In this document: piece by piece, positions 1 to 6,224 of the stretch
Layout: every line of letters starts with the position of its first letter
Position numbering within the stretch: the stretch's first letter is position 1
Translations under genes and position numbers: made by a program
Origin: CADEFF01 sp964569315
GTDB lineage: Bacteria > Pseudomonadota > Alphaproteobacteria > Dongiales > Dongiaceae
Reading direction: 5' to 3'
DNA length: 7,502 nucleotides
Assembly (NCBI GenBank): GCA_964569315.1
Contig: CAZMUZ010000155.1
Coordinates: 1-7,502, forward strand
Notes under the pieces: generated by a model
Told to the model about the DNA's origin: nothing
The model's database searches: none
Seen by the model: only the letters and a program-made list of their open reading frames with translations

Positions 1-678
1 TCGGTGCGCCGGCGCATGACCTATACGGGCTACCTGCCGCGCAGCCTGCCTTCGGGCGTGCCGCACAACGCGCCGCTGCAGAAGATCAGCGATCCCTTCA
101 TCCTGGTCACCACCGGCGGCGGCGGCGACGGCGAATCCATGATCGACTGGGTGCTGCACGCCTACGAGCAGGACCGCGCGCTGCCCTATCCGGCGCTCCT
201 GGTGCTCGGCCCCTTCATGCAGTCGGAGCGCCAGGCCGAATTCATCGGCCGCACGGCGCAGCTCCCCAACGTCGAGGCGATCACCTTCGACGCGCAGCTC
301 GAGAATCTGATGGACCGCGCGATCGGCGTGGTCGGCATGGGCGGCTACAACACCTTCTGCGAGATCCTTTCCTTCGACAAGCGCGCCCTCATCGTGCCGC
401 GCACCCGGCCGCGCATGGAGCAATATATCCGCGCCTCGCGCGCCGCCGAGCTCGGCCTCATCCAGATGCTGGTCGAGGACGGCAGCAATCGCGACGCCCG
501 CACCATGGCGACGGCGCTGCGCAACCTGCCGCAGCAGCGGCCGCCCTCCGAGGTGGTGGTGCCGGGCCTGCTCGACGGGCTCGAGAACGTCGACCGCCTC
601 GCCCATCAGTGGCTCGCGCGCGGCCGCCAGCCCTCGATCCGCTCGGCCACCTCGCCCGGCCGTCTGCGCCGTAGCTGA
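1..678 (+). CDS. MurG-like GT-B glycosyltransferase, C-terminal part (5' end outside window)
   Basis: The reading frame is open from the first base, so the true start lies upstream; the GTG at 4 is not a credible start because the protein opens inside a domain. What is visible is the C-terminal nucleotide-sugar-binding half of a GT-B enzyme. It begins with a linker reading YTGYLP, then a strand and glycine loop (LVTTGGGGDG, about window codons 35-44), and then a donor-site GMGGYNTFCE motif at nt 334-363, where MurG-type enzymes bind the UDP-sugar. The same YTGY, glycine-loop and GGYNT landmarks occur in the gene at 3806, so the two are paralogues of the MurG-like 'predicted glycosyltransferase' group (COG4671-like). 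About 180 N-terminal residues are probably missing. The Arg/Ser/Pro-rich tail after about codon 205 looks disordered. The gene probably transfers a sugar to a lipid or glycan acceptor at the cytosolic membrane face; donor and acceptor are unknown. Confidence 0.85.
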   Translation, partial: SVRRRMTYTGYLPRSLPSGVPHNAPLQKISDPFILVTTGGGGDGESMIDWVLHAYEQDRALPYPALLVLGPFMQSERQAEFIGRTAQLPNVEAITFDAQLENLMDRAIGVVGMGGYNTFCEILSFDKRALIVPRTRPRMEQYIRASRAAELGLIQMLVEDGSNRDARTMATALRNLPQQRPPSEVVVPGLLDGLENVDRLAHQWLARGRQPSIRSATSPGRLRRS

Positions 679-764
679 ACCGCCAATCTCGACAGTCCCC
701 CGGTGCCGAGGCCATCATGCGGACGAGACGCCGCGCCCGCGGCGCGTTCCGGGGATCCTGACCG
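679..764. other. 86-bp gap between the first glycosyltransferase and the seven-gene run
   Basis: This is the longest non-coding stretch in the window. I see no convincing -35/-10 pair and no hairpin followed by a T-run, so it could be either a plain intra-operon spacer or the leader of the downstream operon. It contains a GC-rich 6-bp inverted repeat (729-734 with 739-744) with a 4-base loop, which may be chance at this base composition. A Shine-Dalgarno-like GGGGA lies near its 3' end. Confidence 0.5.
751..755 (+). promoter_or_regulatory. Ribosome binding site supporting the TTG start at 765
   Basis: GGGGA sits 9 bases before the TTG at 765. It helps decide the start: an in-frame TGA at 759-761 leaves the TTG as the only initiator codon upstream of the conserved FILKGYPRLSETF segment. 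Confidence 0.55.
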
Positions 765-2018
765 TTGGCTGCCAGCGTCGCCTTCATCCTCAAGGGCTAT
801 CCGCGCCTTTCCGAGACCTTCATCGCCCAGGAGATCCGGGCGCTGGAGGCGGCGGGCCTCGACATCCGGATCTGGTCGCTGCGCCACCCGACCGATCCGG
901 CCGTGCATCCGATCCATGCCGAGATCGCGGCACCGGTCCGTTATCTGCCGGAATATCTTCATCGGGAACCGCGCCGCGTGCTCGAGGGCTGGCTGCGCGC
1001 GCGAAGGCTGCCGGGCTATCGCCGTGCCCGCGCCGCCTTCCTCGCCGATCTCCGCCGCGACTTCACGCCGAACCGCGCGCGCCGCTTCGGGCAGGCGCTG
1101 GTCCTCGCGGCCGAGCTGCCGCCGGAGATCGGGCGGCTTCATGCGCATTTCCTCCACACCCCCGCCTCGGTCGCGCGCTATGCGGCGCTGATGACCGGCC
1201 TGCCCTGGAGCTGCTCGGCGCATGCCAAGGACATCTGGACGACGCCCGCCTGGGAGAAGCGGGAGAAGCTCCAGGCGCTCGACTGGATCGTGACCTGCAC
1301 CGCTGCCGGCCGCGCGCATCTGGTCGACCTCGCGGCCGACCCGGCGCGCGTCCAGCTCGTCTATCACGGGCTCGATTTCGGCCGCTTCCCCGCGCATGGC
1401 CCGTCGCCGGGCGGCGCGCGGCAGGGACGCGACGCAACGGACGCGGTGGAGATCCTCTCGGTCGGCCGTGCCGTGCCGAAGAAGGGCTATGCCGTGCTGC
1501 TGGCGGCGCTCGCCGCCCTGCCACCGGGTCTCCACTGGCGCCTCACCCATATCGGCGGCGGACCGCTCACCGGCGCGCTCAAGGCGGAGGCCGTACGGCG
1601 CGGCCTCGCGGAGCGCATAAGCTGGCTCGGCGCGCAGCCGCAGGGCCGCGTCCTGGAAGCGCTCCGCCGCAGCGATCTCTTCGTGCTGGCGAGCCGCATC
1701 GCCGACGACGGCGATCGCGACGGCATGCCCAACGTGCTGATGGAGGCGATGAGCCAGGGGGTTGCGGTGGTCGCCACCGACCTGCCCGGCATCGCCGAGC
1801 TGGTGCGCGACGGCGAGAGCGGCAGGCTGGTCCCGCCGAACGACGCATCGGCGCTGGCCGACGCGCTCGCCGCCCTGATCCGCGACCCGGGCCGGCGCGC
1901 AAGGCTCGGCCGTGCCGGCTTCGATCGGCTGCGCAGCGAGTTCGACATGGCGGCCGGGATCCGGACGCTCGCGCGCCGTTTCGGCCTCGCGGACGCCGCC
2001 CTGGCGGACGCGTCGTGA
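765..2018 (+). CDS. GT4 family glycosyltransferase (417 aa, TTG start)
   Basis: A retaining GT-B glycosyltransferase of family GT4, the length of a complete enzyme. The N-terminal acceptor domain opens with FILKGYPRLSETFIAQEI (residues 7-24), a signature of the subgroup that includes colanic-acid-type glycosyltransferases. It continues through HAHFLHTPA (126-134) and SAHAKDIW (151-158). The C-terminal donor domain has the conserved SVGRAVPKKG loop (232-241), HIGGGPL (262-268), and the EX7E-equivalent segment DGMPNVLMEAM (319-329), followed by VVATDLPGIAELV. The first acidic residue of that motif is Asp (D319) rather than Glu, with E327 as the second. No signal peptide or membrane helix is seen, so it should act in the cytosol on a membrane-bound acceptor. 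The TTG start is forced by an in-frame stop two codons upstream and has a GGGGA at good spacing. Its stop overlaps the next gene's GTG (GTGA). The donor sugar cannot be told. Confidence 0.92.
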   Translation: MAASVAFILKGYPRLSETFIAQEIRALEAAGLDIRIWSLRHPTDPAVHPIHAEIAAPVRYLPEYLHREPRRVLEGWLRARRLPGYRRARAAFLADLRRDFTPNRARRFGQALVLAAELPPEIGRLHAHFLHTPASVARYAALMTGLPWSCSAHAKDIWTTPAWEKREKLQALDWIVTCTAAGRAHLVDLAADPARVQLVYHGLDFGRFPAHGPSPGGARQGRDATDAVEILSVGRAVPKKGYAVLLAALAALPPGLHWRLTHIGGGPLTGALKAEAVRRGLAERISWLGAQPQGRVLEALRRSDLFVLASRIADDGDRDGMPNVLMEAMSQGVAVVATDLPGIAELVRDGESGRLVPPNDASALADALAALIRDPGRRARLGRAGFDRLRSEFDMAAGIRTLARRFGLADAALADAS

Positions 2019-3184
2019 AGATCGCCTTCTATGCGCCCCTGAAGCCGCCGAGCCATCCGATCCCCTCGGGCGATCGCGAGGTGGCACGGCTCATCCTCGC
2101 CGCACTCGCGCGCGCCGGCCACGAGACCGAGCTCGCGAGCCGCTTGCGCACGCGCGACGGCAGCGGCGATCCGGCACGCCAGCGCGACCTCGAGGCGCTC
2201 GGGCGCCATATGGCGAAGCGGCTCCTGCGCCGCTATCTCGCGCGTCCCGAGACGCAGCGGCCGCAGCGCTGGATCACCTACCACCTCTACTACAAGGCGC
2301 CGGACTGGATCGGGCCCGCGGTCGCCGACGCGCTCGCGATTCCCTATATCGTGCTCGAAGCCTCGCACGCGCCGAAGCGCGCCCGCGGGAACTGGGCGGC
2401 GGGCCATGCGGCGGCGGAGGCCGCCATAAGGCGGGCGGATGCGGTGATCCAGCTCAATCCCGCCGATCTCGACTGCGTGCGCCCGCTCCTCGCCGATCCC
2501 GCGCGGCTCACCCTCATCAAGCCCTTCCTCGACGGCGCACCCTACCGCGTCGCCGGTGCGGCGCGCGCGAAGCACCGGGCGCGGCTCGCCGGGCGGCTCT
2601 CGCTCGATCCGGCCAAGCCCTGGCTGCTCGCGGTCGGCATGATGCGCGACGGCGACAAGCTCGCCTCCTATCGCCTGCTCGGCGACGCGCTCGGCTGGCT
2701 CCAGCGCGCCGAATGGCAGCTCGTCATCGCGGGCGACGGCGAGGCGCGGCCGGCCGTCGAGGCGGCGCTGGCGCCGCTCGGGGCCGGGCGGCTTCGCTAT
2801 GCGGGGCAGGTCGCGCGCGATGCGCTGCCGGAATTCTATGCCGCGGCCGATCTCCTGGTCTGGCCCGCGATCGGCGAGGCCTACGGCATGGCGCTCCTCG
2901 AGGCGCAGGCGACGGGGTTGCCGGTCGTGGCCGGCGATGTCGGCGGCGTCTCCGCCATCGTCGCCGACGGCCGGACCGGCCGGCTGCTGCCGGGCGGCGA
3001 TGCGCCGCAATTCGCCATGGCGGTCGATGCGCTGCTGACCGACATCCCGACGCGCCGCCGCATGGCGGAAGCCGCGATGGAGAAATCGCGCGCGGAGCAC
3101 GACATCGCGGTCGCCGCCGCGGCGCTCGACGCGGTGCTGCAGAACGTGGCGATGCCGGCCGGCTGGCCGCGCCGCCTGCCATGA
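2015..3184 (+). CDS. GT4 family glycosyltransferase (389 aa, GTG start)
   Basis: A second GT4-type GT-B glycosyltransferase, clearly different in sequence from the preceding gene. The N-terminus MKIAFYAPLKPPSHPIPSGD (1-20) is the typical first strand plus glycine/proline loop of the acceptor domain. The donor domain includes LLAVGMMRDGDK (204-215; the usual Lys/Arg contact region), LVIAGDGEARP (236-246) and a full EX7E motif, E288 to E296 in EAYGMALLEAQATGLPVVAG. The C-terminus is short and basic (WPRRLP). It starts at a GTG overlapping the upstream stop by four bases; only a weak GGCGGA precedes it, so translation is probably coupled. Its stop lies inside the first copy of a 14-bp tandem repeat. 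It is presumably cytosolic and membrane-associated, adding one sugar in the same glycan pathway; the linkage is unknown. The N-terminal half has a Tyr-rich stretch (ITYHLYYKAPDW, 87-98) that I do not recognise as a motif. Confidence 0.92.
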   Translation: MKIAFYAPLKPPSHPIPSGDREVARLILAALARAGHETELASRLRTRDGSGDPARQRDLEALGRHMAKRLLRRYLARPETQRPQRWITYHLYYKAPDWIGPAVADALAIPYIVLEASHAPKRARGNWAAGHAAAEAAIRRADAVIQLNPADLDCVRPLLADPARLTLIKPFLDGAPYRVAGAARAKHRARLAGRLSLDPAKPWLLAVGMMRDGDKLASYRLLGDALGWLQRAEWQLVIAGDGEARPAVEAALAPLGAGRLRYAGQVARDALPEFYAAADLLVWPAIGEAYGMALLEAQATGLPVVAGDVGGVSAIVADGRTGRLLPGGDAPQFAMAVDALLTDIPTRRRMAEAAMEKSRAEHDIAVAAAALDAVLQNVAMPAGWPRRLP

Positions 3185-3198
3185 GCCGCCTGCCATGA
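3171..3198 (+). repeat. Perfect 14-bp tandem duplication at a gene junction
   Basis: The 14-mer gccgcctgccatga occurs twice back to back, at 3171-3184 and 3185-3198, with no mismatch. The first copy holds the stop codon of the upstream glycosyltransferase (3182-3184). The second holds the first bases of the phosphatase gene (ATG at 3195-3197). Collapsing the two copies to one would give a normal ATGA overlap, like the other junctions of the run, without changing either protein. Confidence 0.95.
3181..3198 (+). other. Five-codon minicistron (MSRLP) bridging two genes
   Basis: The ATG at 3181 overlaps the upstream gene's TGA as ATGA. It reads five codons to a TGA at 3196-3198, which in turn overlaps the ATG of the phosphatase gene at 3195. 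The ORF is a direct product of the 14-bp duplication. No Shine-Dalgarno sequence precedes either ATG, so if translated it would be by re-initiation, passing ribosomes on to the phosphatase. The peptide itself is unlikely to have a function. The overlaps are seen; translation is inferred. Confidence 0.45.
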
Positions 3199-3809
3199 CG
3201 AGCCTCGCTTTGCTGCGGCACGGCCCGACCCTCTGGAGCGAAGAGCACCGGTTGCAGGGGCGCGCGGATCTTTCGCTGAGCGACGCCGGGCGCGCGCGGG
3301 TCGAGCGCTGGCGGCTGCCGGCCCCCTGCCTCGACCGGCGCTGGATCGCGAGCCCGCTGCGCCGCTGCCGCGAGACCGGCGAGATCCTGGCGGCGACGCA
3401 CGATCATGCGGCGCCGGCGATCGAGCCCCGGCTCATCGAGATGAGCCATGGCGAATGGGAAGGGCTGCAGCTCGACGAGCTGCGCGTGCGGTTCGGCGCG
3501 GCGATGGCCGCCCGCGAGGCGCAAGGCCTCGACTATCGCTCCACGGGCGGCGAGTCGCCGCGCGAGCTGCAGGCGCGCCTGCTGCCCTGGCTCCGCTCCG
3601 CCGCCGAGGCCGGCGAGCCGCTGCTCGCGATCGCCCACAAGGGCGTGCTGAGGGCGCTCTATGCGCTCGCCACCGGCTGGGACATGGTGGCGGAGCCGCA
3701 GGAAAAGCTTGCGAACGACGCGGTTCATCTTTTCCGCCTCGAGCCCGGCGGCAGGCTCGCCGTCGATCGGCTCAATCTTCCCCTGCTCGCGCCCTCCTCC
3801 GCGTCATGA
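3195..3809 (+). CDS. Histidine phosphatase superfamily protein (phosphoglycerate-mutase-like)
   Basis: A 204-residue enzyme of the histidine phosphatase (PGM/CobC-like) superfamily. The phosphate pocket residues are all present: R8-H9-G10 in LLRHGPT, where H9 is the phospho-accepting histidine; SPLRR (53-57), with the second pocket arginine; E82 in IEMSHGEWEG, the usual acid/base position; and H148 in AIAHKGVLRAL. The length fits the small phosphatase branch. There is no signal peptide, so it is cytosolic and unlike the exported Ais-type lipopolysaccharide phosphatases. A cobalamin role (CobC) is possible by fold alone, but the neighbours are all glycan genes. I infer removal of phosphate from a sugar phosphate or glycan intermediate. 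It starts 10 bp after the upstream stop, beyond the tandem repeat and without a visible ribosome site, and ends in an ATGA overlap with the next gene. Confidence 0.9.
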   Translation: MTSLALLRHGPTLWSEEHRLQGRADLSLSDAGRARVERWRLPAPCLDRRWIASPLRRCRETGEILAATHDHAAPAIEPRLIEMSHGEWEGLQLDELRVRFGAAMAAREAQGLDYRSTGGESPRELQARLLPWLRSAAEAGEPLLAIAHKGVLRALYALATGWDMVAEPQEKLANDAVHLFRLEPGGRLAVDRLNLPLLAPSSAS

Positions 3810-4960
3810 GCCGACCGACCGCGCTCTTCTACGTGCAACATCTCCTCGGCATCGGCCATCTGCGCCGCGCGCTCGCCATCGCCCGCGCGATGCAGAAAGC
3901 CGGGCTCGATGTCACGCTGGCGCAGGGCGGGCGGCCGGTTGCGGGGCTCGACACGGGAAGGCTCCGCATCCATCAGCTTCCGCCGGCGGAAGCCGCCGAC
4001 AGCAGCTTCTCGGTGCTGCTCGACGAGACCGGACGACCGATCGACGAGGACTGGCGGGTGCGGCGGCGCGAGGCGCTGCTGGCGCTTTTCGCCGCGACGG
4101 CCCCCGACCTGCTGCTGATCGAGCAGTTCCCGTTCGGCCGGCGCGCCTTCCGTTTCGAGCTGCTGCCGCTGCTCGAGGCCGCCCTCGCGCGGCGGCCGAA
4201 GCCCGCCATTTTCGCCTCGCTCCGGGACATCTTGGTGGCGAAGCCGGACCCGAAGCGCGGCGCCGAGATGGTGGCGCTCGCCGAACGCTACTTCGATCGC
4301 GTGCTGGTGCATGGCGATCCGCGCGTGATCGGGCTCGAGGAGAGCTTTCCCGCCGCCGCGGCGCTCGGCGAGCGGCTCGTCTATACAGGGTATGTGCTGG
4401 ACCGGCCGGCCGCGGCGATCCCGCCGGGACCGCGCGGCGACGAGGTGCTGGTATCGGTCGGCGGCGGCGCGGTCGGGCAGCCGCTGCTCGAGGCAGCGCT
4501 CGCGGCACGGCCCTTGACCCGCCTCGCCAAGGCGCCCTGGCGGCTGATCGCGGGGCCGGGCCTGCCGCCGGCGCATTATGCGGCGCTCGAGCGCCGGCTT
4601 CCGCCCGGCGTCGCGCTCGAACGGTTCCGCGCCGATTTCCCGGCCCTGCTCGGCCGCTGCCGCGTCTCGGTCTCGCAGGGCGGCTACAATACCGTGATGG
4701 AAACGCTGCAGGCGGGCGCGCGCGCCGTGATCGTGCCCTTCGCGGAGCGGGCCGAGACGGAACAGACCCTGCGGGCGCGGCGCCTCGCCGCCCGCGGCCT
4801 CGTCGGGCTGGTCGAGGCCGGGGCGCTCACCTCGTCGTCGCTCGCCGCCGCGATCGATCGCGCCGATGCGGGCCATCCCGCGACGCTCGCGATCGATCTC
4901 GACGGTGCCGCGGCAAGCGCGCGCCTCCTCGAGGCCGCCGCCCTCGCGGCCCGCGCATGA
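3806..4960 (+). CDS. MurG-like GT-B glycosyltransferase (384 aa)
   Basis: A full-length paralogue of the partial gene at the window start. The N-terminal domain opens with FYVQHLLGIGHLRRALAIAR (8-27); its GIGHLRR is the GxGHxxR loop of MurG/GT28-type enzymes. DLLLIEQFPFGRR (101-113) and FASLRDILV (136-144) follow. The domain linker reads LVYTGYV (191-197). The C-terminal half has VLVSVGGGAVG (214-224), LIAGPG (247-252) and the donor-site motif VSQGGYNTVMETL (289-301). The chosen ATG overlaps the phosphatase stop as ATGA; the frame is open much further upstream, but that is GC-rich shadow, and FYVQHLLGIGH follows this ATG at the expected distance. No ribosome site is visible, so coupling is likely. 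No membrane helix is seen; such enzymes work on the cytosolic membrane face with a nucleotide sugar and a lipid-linked acceptor. It is not MurG itself, since peptidoglycan neighbours and the MurG-specific sequence are absent. The substrate is unknown. Confidence 0.9.
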   Translation: MSRPTALFYVQHLLGIGHLRRALAIARAMQKAGLDVTLAQGGRPVAGLDTGRLRIHQLPPAEAADSSFSVLLDETGRPIDEDWRVRRREALLALFAATAPDLLLIEQFPFGRRAFRFELLPLLEAALARRPKPAIFASLRDILVAKPDPKRGAEMVALAERYFDRVLVHGDPRVIGLEESFPAAAALGERLVYTGYVLDRPAAAIPPGPRGDEVLVSVGGGAVGQPLLEAALAARPLTRLAKAPWRLIAGPGLPPAHYAALERRLPPGVALERFRADFPALLGRCRVSVSQGGYNTVMETLQAGARAVIVPFAERAETEQTLRARRLAARGLVGLVEAGALTSSSLAAAIDRADAGHPATLAIDLDGAAASARLLEAAALAARA

Positions 4961-5730
4961 GCGGCTGGAAGGCGCTCCGGGCCGAGCTCGACCGCTGGCG
5001 CCAGGAGGATCGGCGCGCGAGCTTCTGGTGGCGCGACGACGATGCGAGCGCGCCGGGCGAGGCCCTGGAGCATTTGCTCGCGCTTGCCGGAAGGCACGGC
5101 CTGCCGCTGGCGCTCGCGGTCATTCCGGCCGACGCCGACGCAGGCCTTGCCGACGTCCTCCGGCGGCGCCCCCGGCTGCAGCTTCTGCAGCACGGTTTCA
5201 GCCACCGGAACCACGCGCCCGCGACCGAGAAGAAGATGGAGCTGGGCCCGCACCGGCCCTATGGCGAGGTGGCGCGCGAGCTCCGGGCGGGGCGGAAGCG
5301 GCTGGAGGCGCTGTTCGGCCGGCGCTTCCTGCCGGCGCTGGTGCCGCCCTGGAACCGCATCGATCCGGCGCTGCTGCCCCGGCTTCCGGGGCTCGGCTTC
5401 GCCGGGCTCTCGACCTTCCGGGCGCGCGCGGCCGCAGCGCCCGCGCCGGGCCTCCGCCAGGTCAATTGCCATATCGACATCATCGACTGGCGCGAGCGGC
5501 GTTTCGCCGGCGAGGCGGCGGCGCTCGGCCAGGCGGTCGGGCATCTCGCGGCGCGCCGGCAGGGTGCCGCCGATCCGGCCGAGCCGACCGGGTTGATGAC
5601 GCATCATCTGGCGCATGACGCCGCCGCCTGGCGCTTCCTCGACCGGTTCCTCGGCGCGACCGCGGCCCATCCGGCGGCGCGGTGGCTCGGCGCCCGCCAG
5701 GCGTTCCGCGCCGGAGGGCGGGGCGCGTGA
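4957..5730 (+). CDS. Cytosolic polysaccharide deacetylase-like protein (NodB/CE4 fold, 257 aa)
   Basis: Resembles metal-dependent polysaccharide deacetylases, which remove N-acetyl groups from amino sugars. Motifs in order: WRDDDAS (25-31), equivalent to the catalytic/metal aspartates of TFDDG; QHGFSHRNH (78-86), giving an H79-x3-H83 metal pair; LVPPWNR (128-134), the counterpart of RPPYG; HIDIIDW (172-178), the DxxDW-like segment; and LMTHHLAHD (213-221), with the late catalytic histidine. Motif three has Val where the canonical arginine stands, with R134 just after it. There is no signal peptide or membrane segment, so it acts in the cytosol, like NodB, probably on a precursor made by the adjacent glycosyltransferases. 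The start is the ATG in the ATGA overlap; the same frame is open far upstream, but the DDD motif and lack of homologous-looking sequence before 4957 support this start. It ends in a GTGA overlap. Confidence 0.85.
   Translation: MSGWKALRAELDRWRQEDRRASFWWRDDDASAPGEALEHLLALAGRHGLPLALAVIPADADAGLADVLRRRPRLQLLQHGFSHRNHAPATEKKMELGPHRPYGEVARELRAGRKRLEALFGRRFLPALVPPWNRIDPALLPRLPGLGFAGLSTFRARAAAAPAPGLRQVNCHIDIIDWRERRFAGEAAALGQAVGHLAARRQGAADPAEPTGLMTHHLAHDAAAWRFLDRFLGATAAHPAARWLGARQAFRAGGRGA
5713..5717 (+). promoter_or_regulatory. Ribosome binding site for the GTG start at 5727
   Basis: GGAGG lies 9 bases before the GTG at 5727, inside the end of the deacetylase gene. It favours this GTG over the in-frame ATG at 5682, which would overlap the upstream gene by 49 bases and add an Arg-rich stretch before the membrane helices. 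Confidence 0.65.
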
Positions 5731-6220
5731 TCCGACGCTTCCGCTACCCGCCGCGCCGCCTCGTCGGCGACTATCTGCGCGCCGGGCTCGGGCTCGCCGG
5801 ATCGCTCCTCTTCTGGCTCTTTCTGCCGCCCTCGCCCGCGGGTCATATGGTTTTCGGTGGATTGACGCTGCTCTTTCTTCTATTCACGATAAGAACGCTT
5901 TGGCGCCAGGCCATCCGGATCGAGCTCGCCGACGACATGATCTCGATGGCGCCGCCGCGACGGGGACCTCTCGCTTGGCGCGATATCGTGCGCATTGACC
6001 TTCGCTATTACTCGACGAGGCGAAATCGCGGCGACGGCTGGGTCGCCCTCACGCTCCGCTCGCCGCAGGCCCGCATCGCCGTCGATTCCGAGCTGGACGG
6101 CTTCGAGGCGATCCTGGCGCGGGCGGCGGCGGCGGCCCGCGCCGGCGAGATCGCGATGAATGCCGCGACCCGCGCCAATTTCCGGGCGCTGGGCCACGAG
6201 CCGGGAGGCGAGGCCGAACC

Positions 6221-6224
<4 letters not shown>
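5727..6224 (+). CDS. Small membrane protein: two-helix anchor plus probable PH-like domain (165 aa)
   Basis: I do not recognise a named family. Residues 1-11 are strongly basic (MIRRFRYPPRR). Two hydrophobic stretches follow, about 19-36 and 41-57, separated by a short PSPAGH turn, so a helical hairpin with both ends in the cytosol is expected. Residues about 63-137 alternate as short strands: IRIELADDMISM, LAWRDIVRIDLRY, GWVALTLRS and ARIAVDS, then GFEAILARAAAAA as a closing helix. That order of strands plus a final amphipathic helix matches the pattern of bacterial PH-like domains found in small membrane proteins. It is an inference from pattern only. The GTG start is chosen from the GTGA overlap and a strong GGAGG. 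The position among glycan genes and before an ABC ATPase suggests a scaffolding or accessory role at the membrane. Codons in the second helix are less GC-rich than the surroundings. Confidence 0.75.
6203..6213 (+). promoter_or_regulatory. Ribosome binding site for the ABC ATPase gene
   Basis: A GGGAGG (6203-6208) and a GAGG (6210-6213) precede the ATG at 6221 by 12 and 7 bases. This gene therefore can recruit ribosomes itself as well as by its ATGA overlap. Confidence 0.5.

Noticed and set aside
729..744. GC-rich inverted repeat in the 86-bp gap as a terminator
   Set aside because: A 6-bp stem with a 4-base loop and no following T-run. Such repeats are expected by chance at this GC content, so I do not call a terminator.
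606..2087. Long minus-strand open frame (493 codons) opposite the first GT4 gene
   Set aside because: The translation is Arg/Ala/Gly-rich, low in complexity, with no domain motif. It lies opposite a gene with clear GT4 motifs, and stop codons are rare by chance at this GC content.
1487..3196. Long minus-strand open frame (569 codons) across two GT4 genes
   Set aside because: Same reason: biased composition, no recognisable motif, and it spans the junction of two well-supported + strand genes.
1912..3198. 428-codon + strand frame overlapping the second GT4 gene
   Set aside because: It is an Arg/Ala-rich shadow of the real frame. Only its last five codons (the MSRLP minicistron from 3181) have a plausible translational context.
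3455..3805. In-frame upstream extension of the MurG-like gene
   Set aside because: It overlaps the C-terminal half of the phosphatase, which has clear catalytic residues, and the extension shows no homologous features. The ATG at 3806 places the GxGHxxR loop at the usual distance from the N-terminus.
3661..4956. In-frame upstream extension of the deacetylase gene, giving a 689-residue protein
   Set aside because: The added sequence is Arg/Ala-rich shadow of the MurG-like gene with no domain. The ATG at 4957 in an ATGA overlap fits the pattern of the run.
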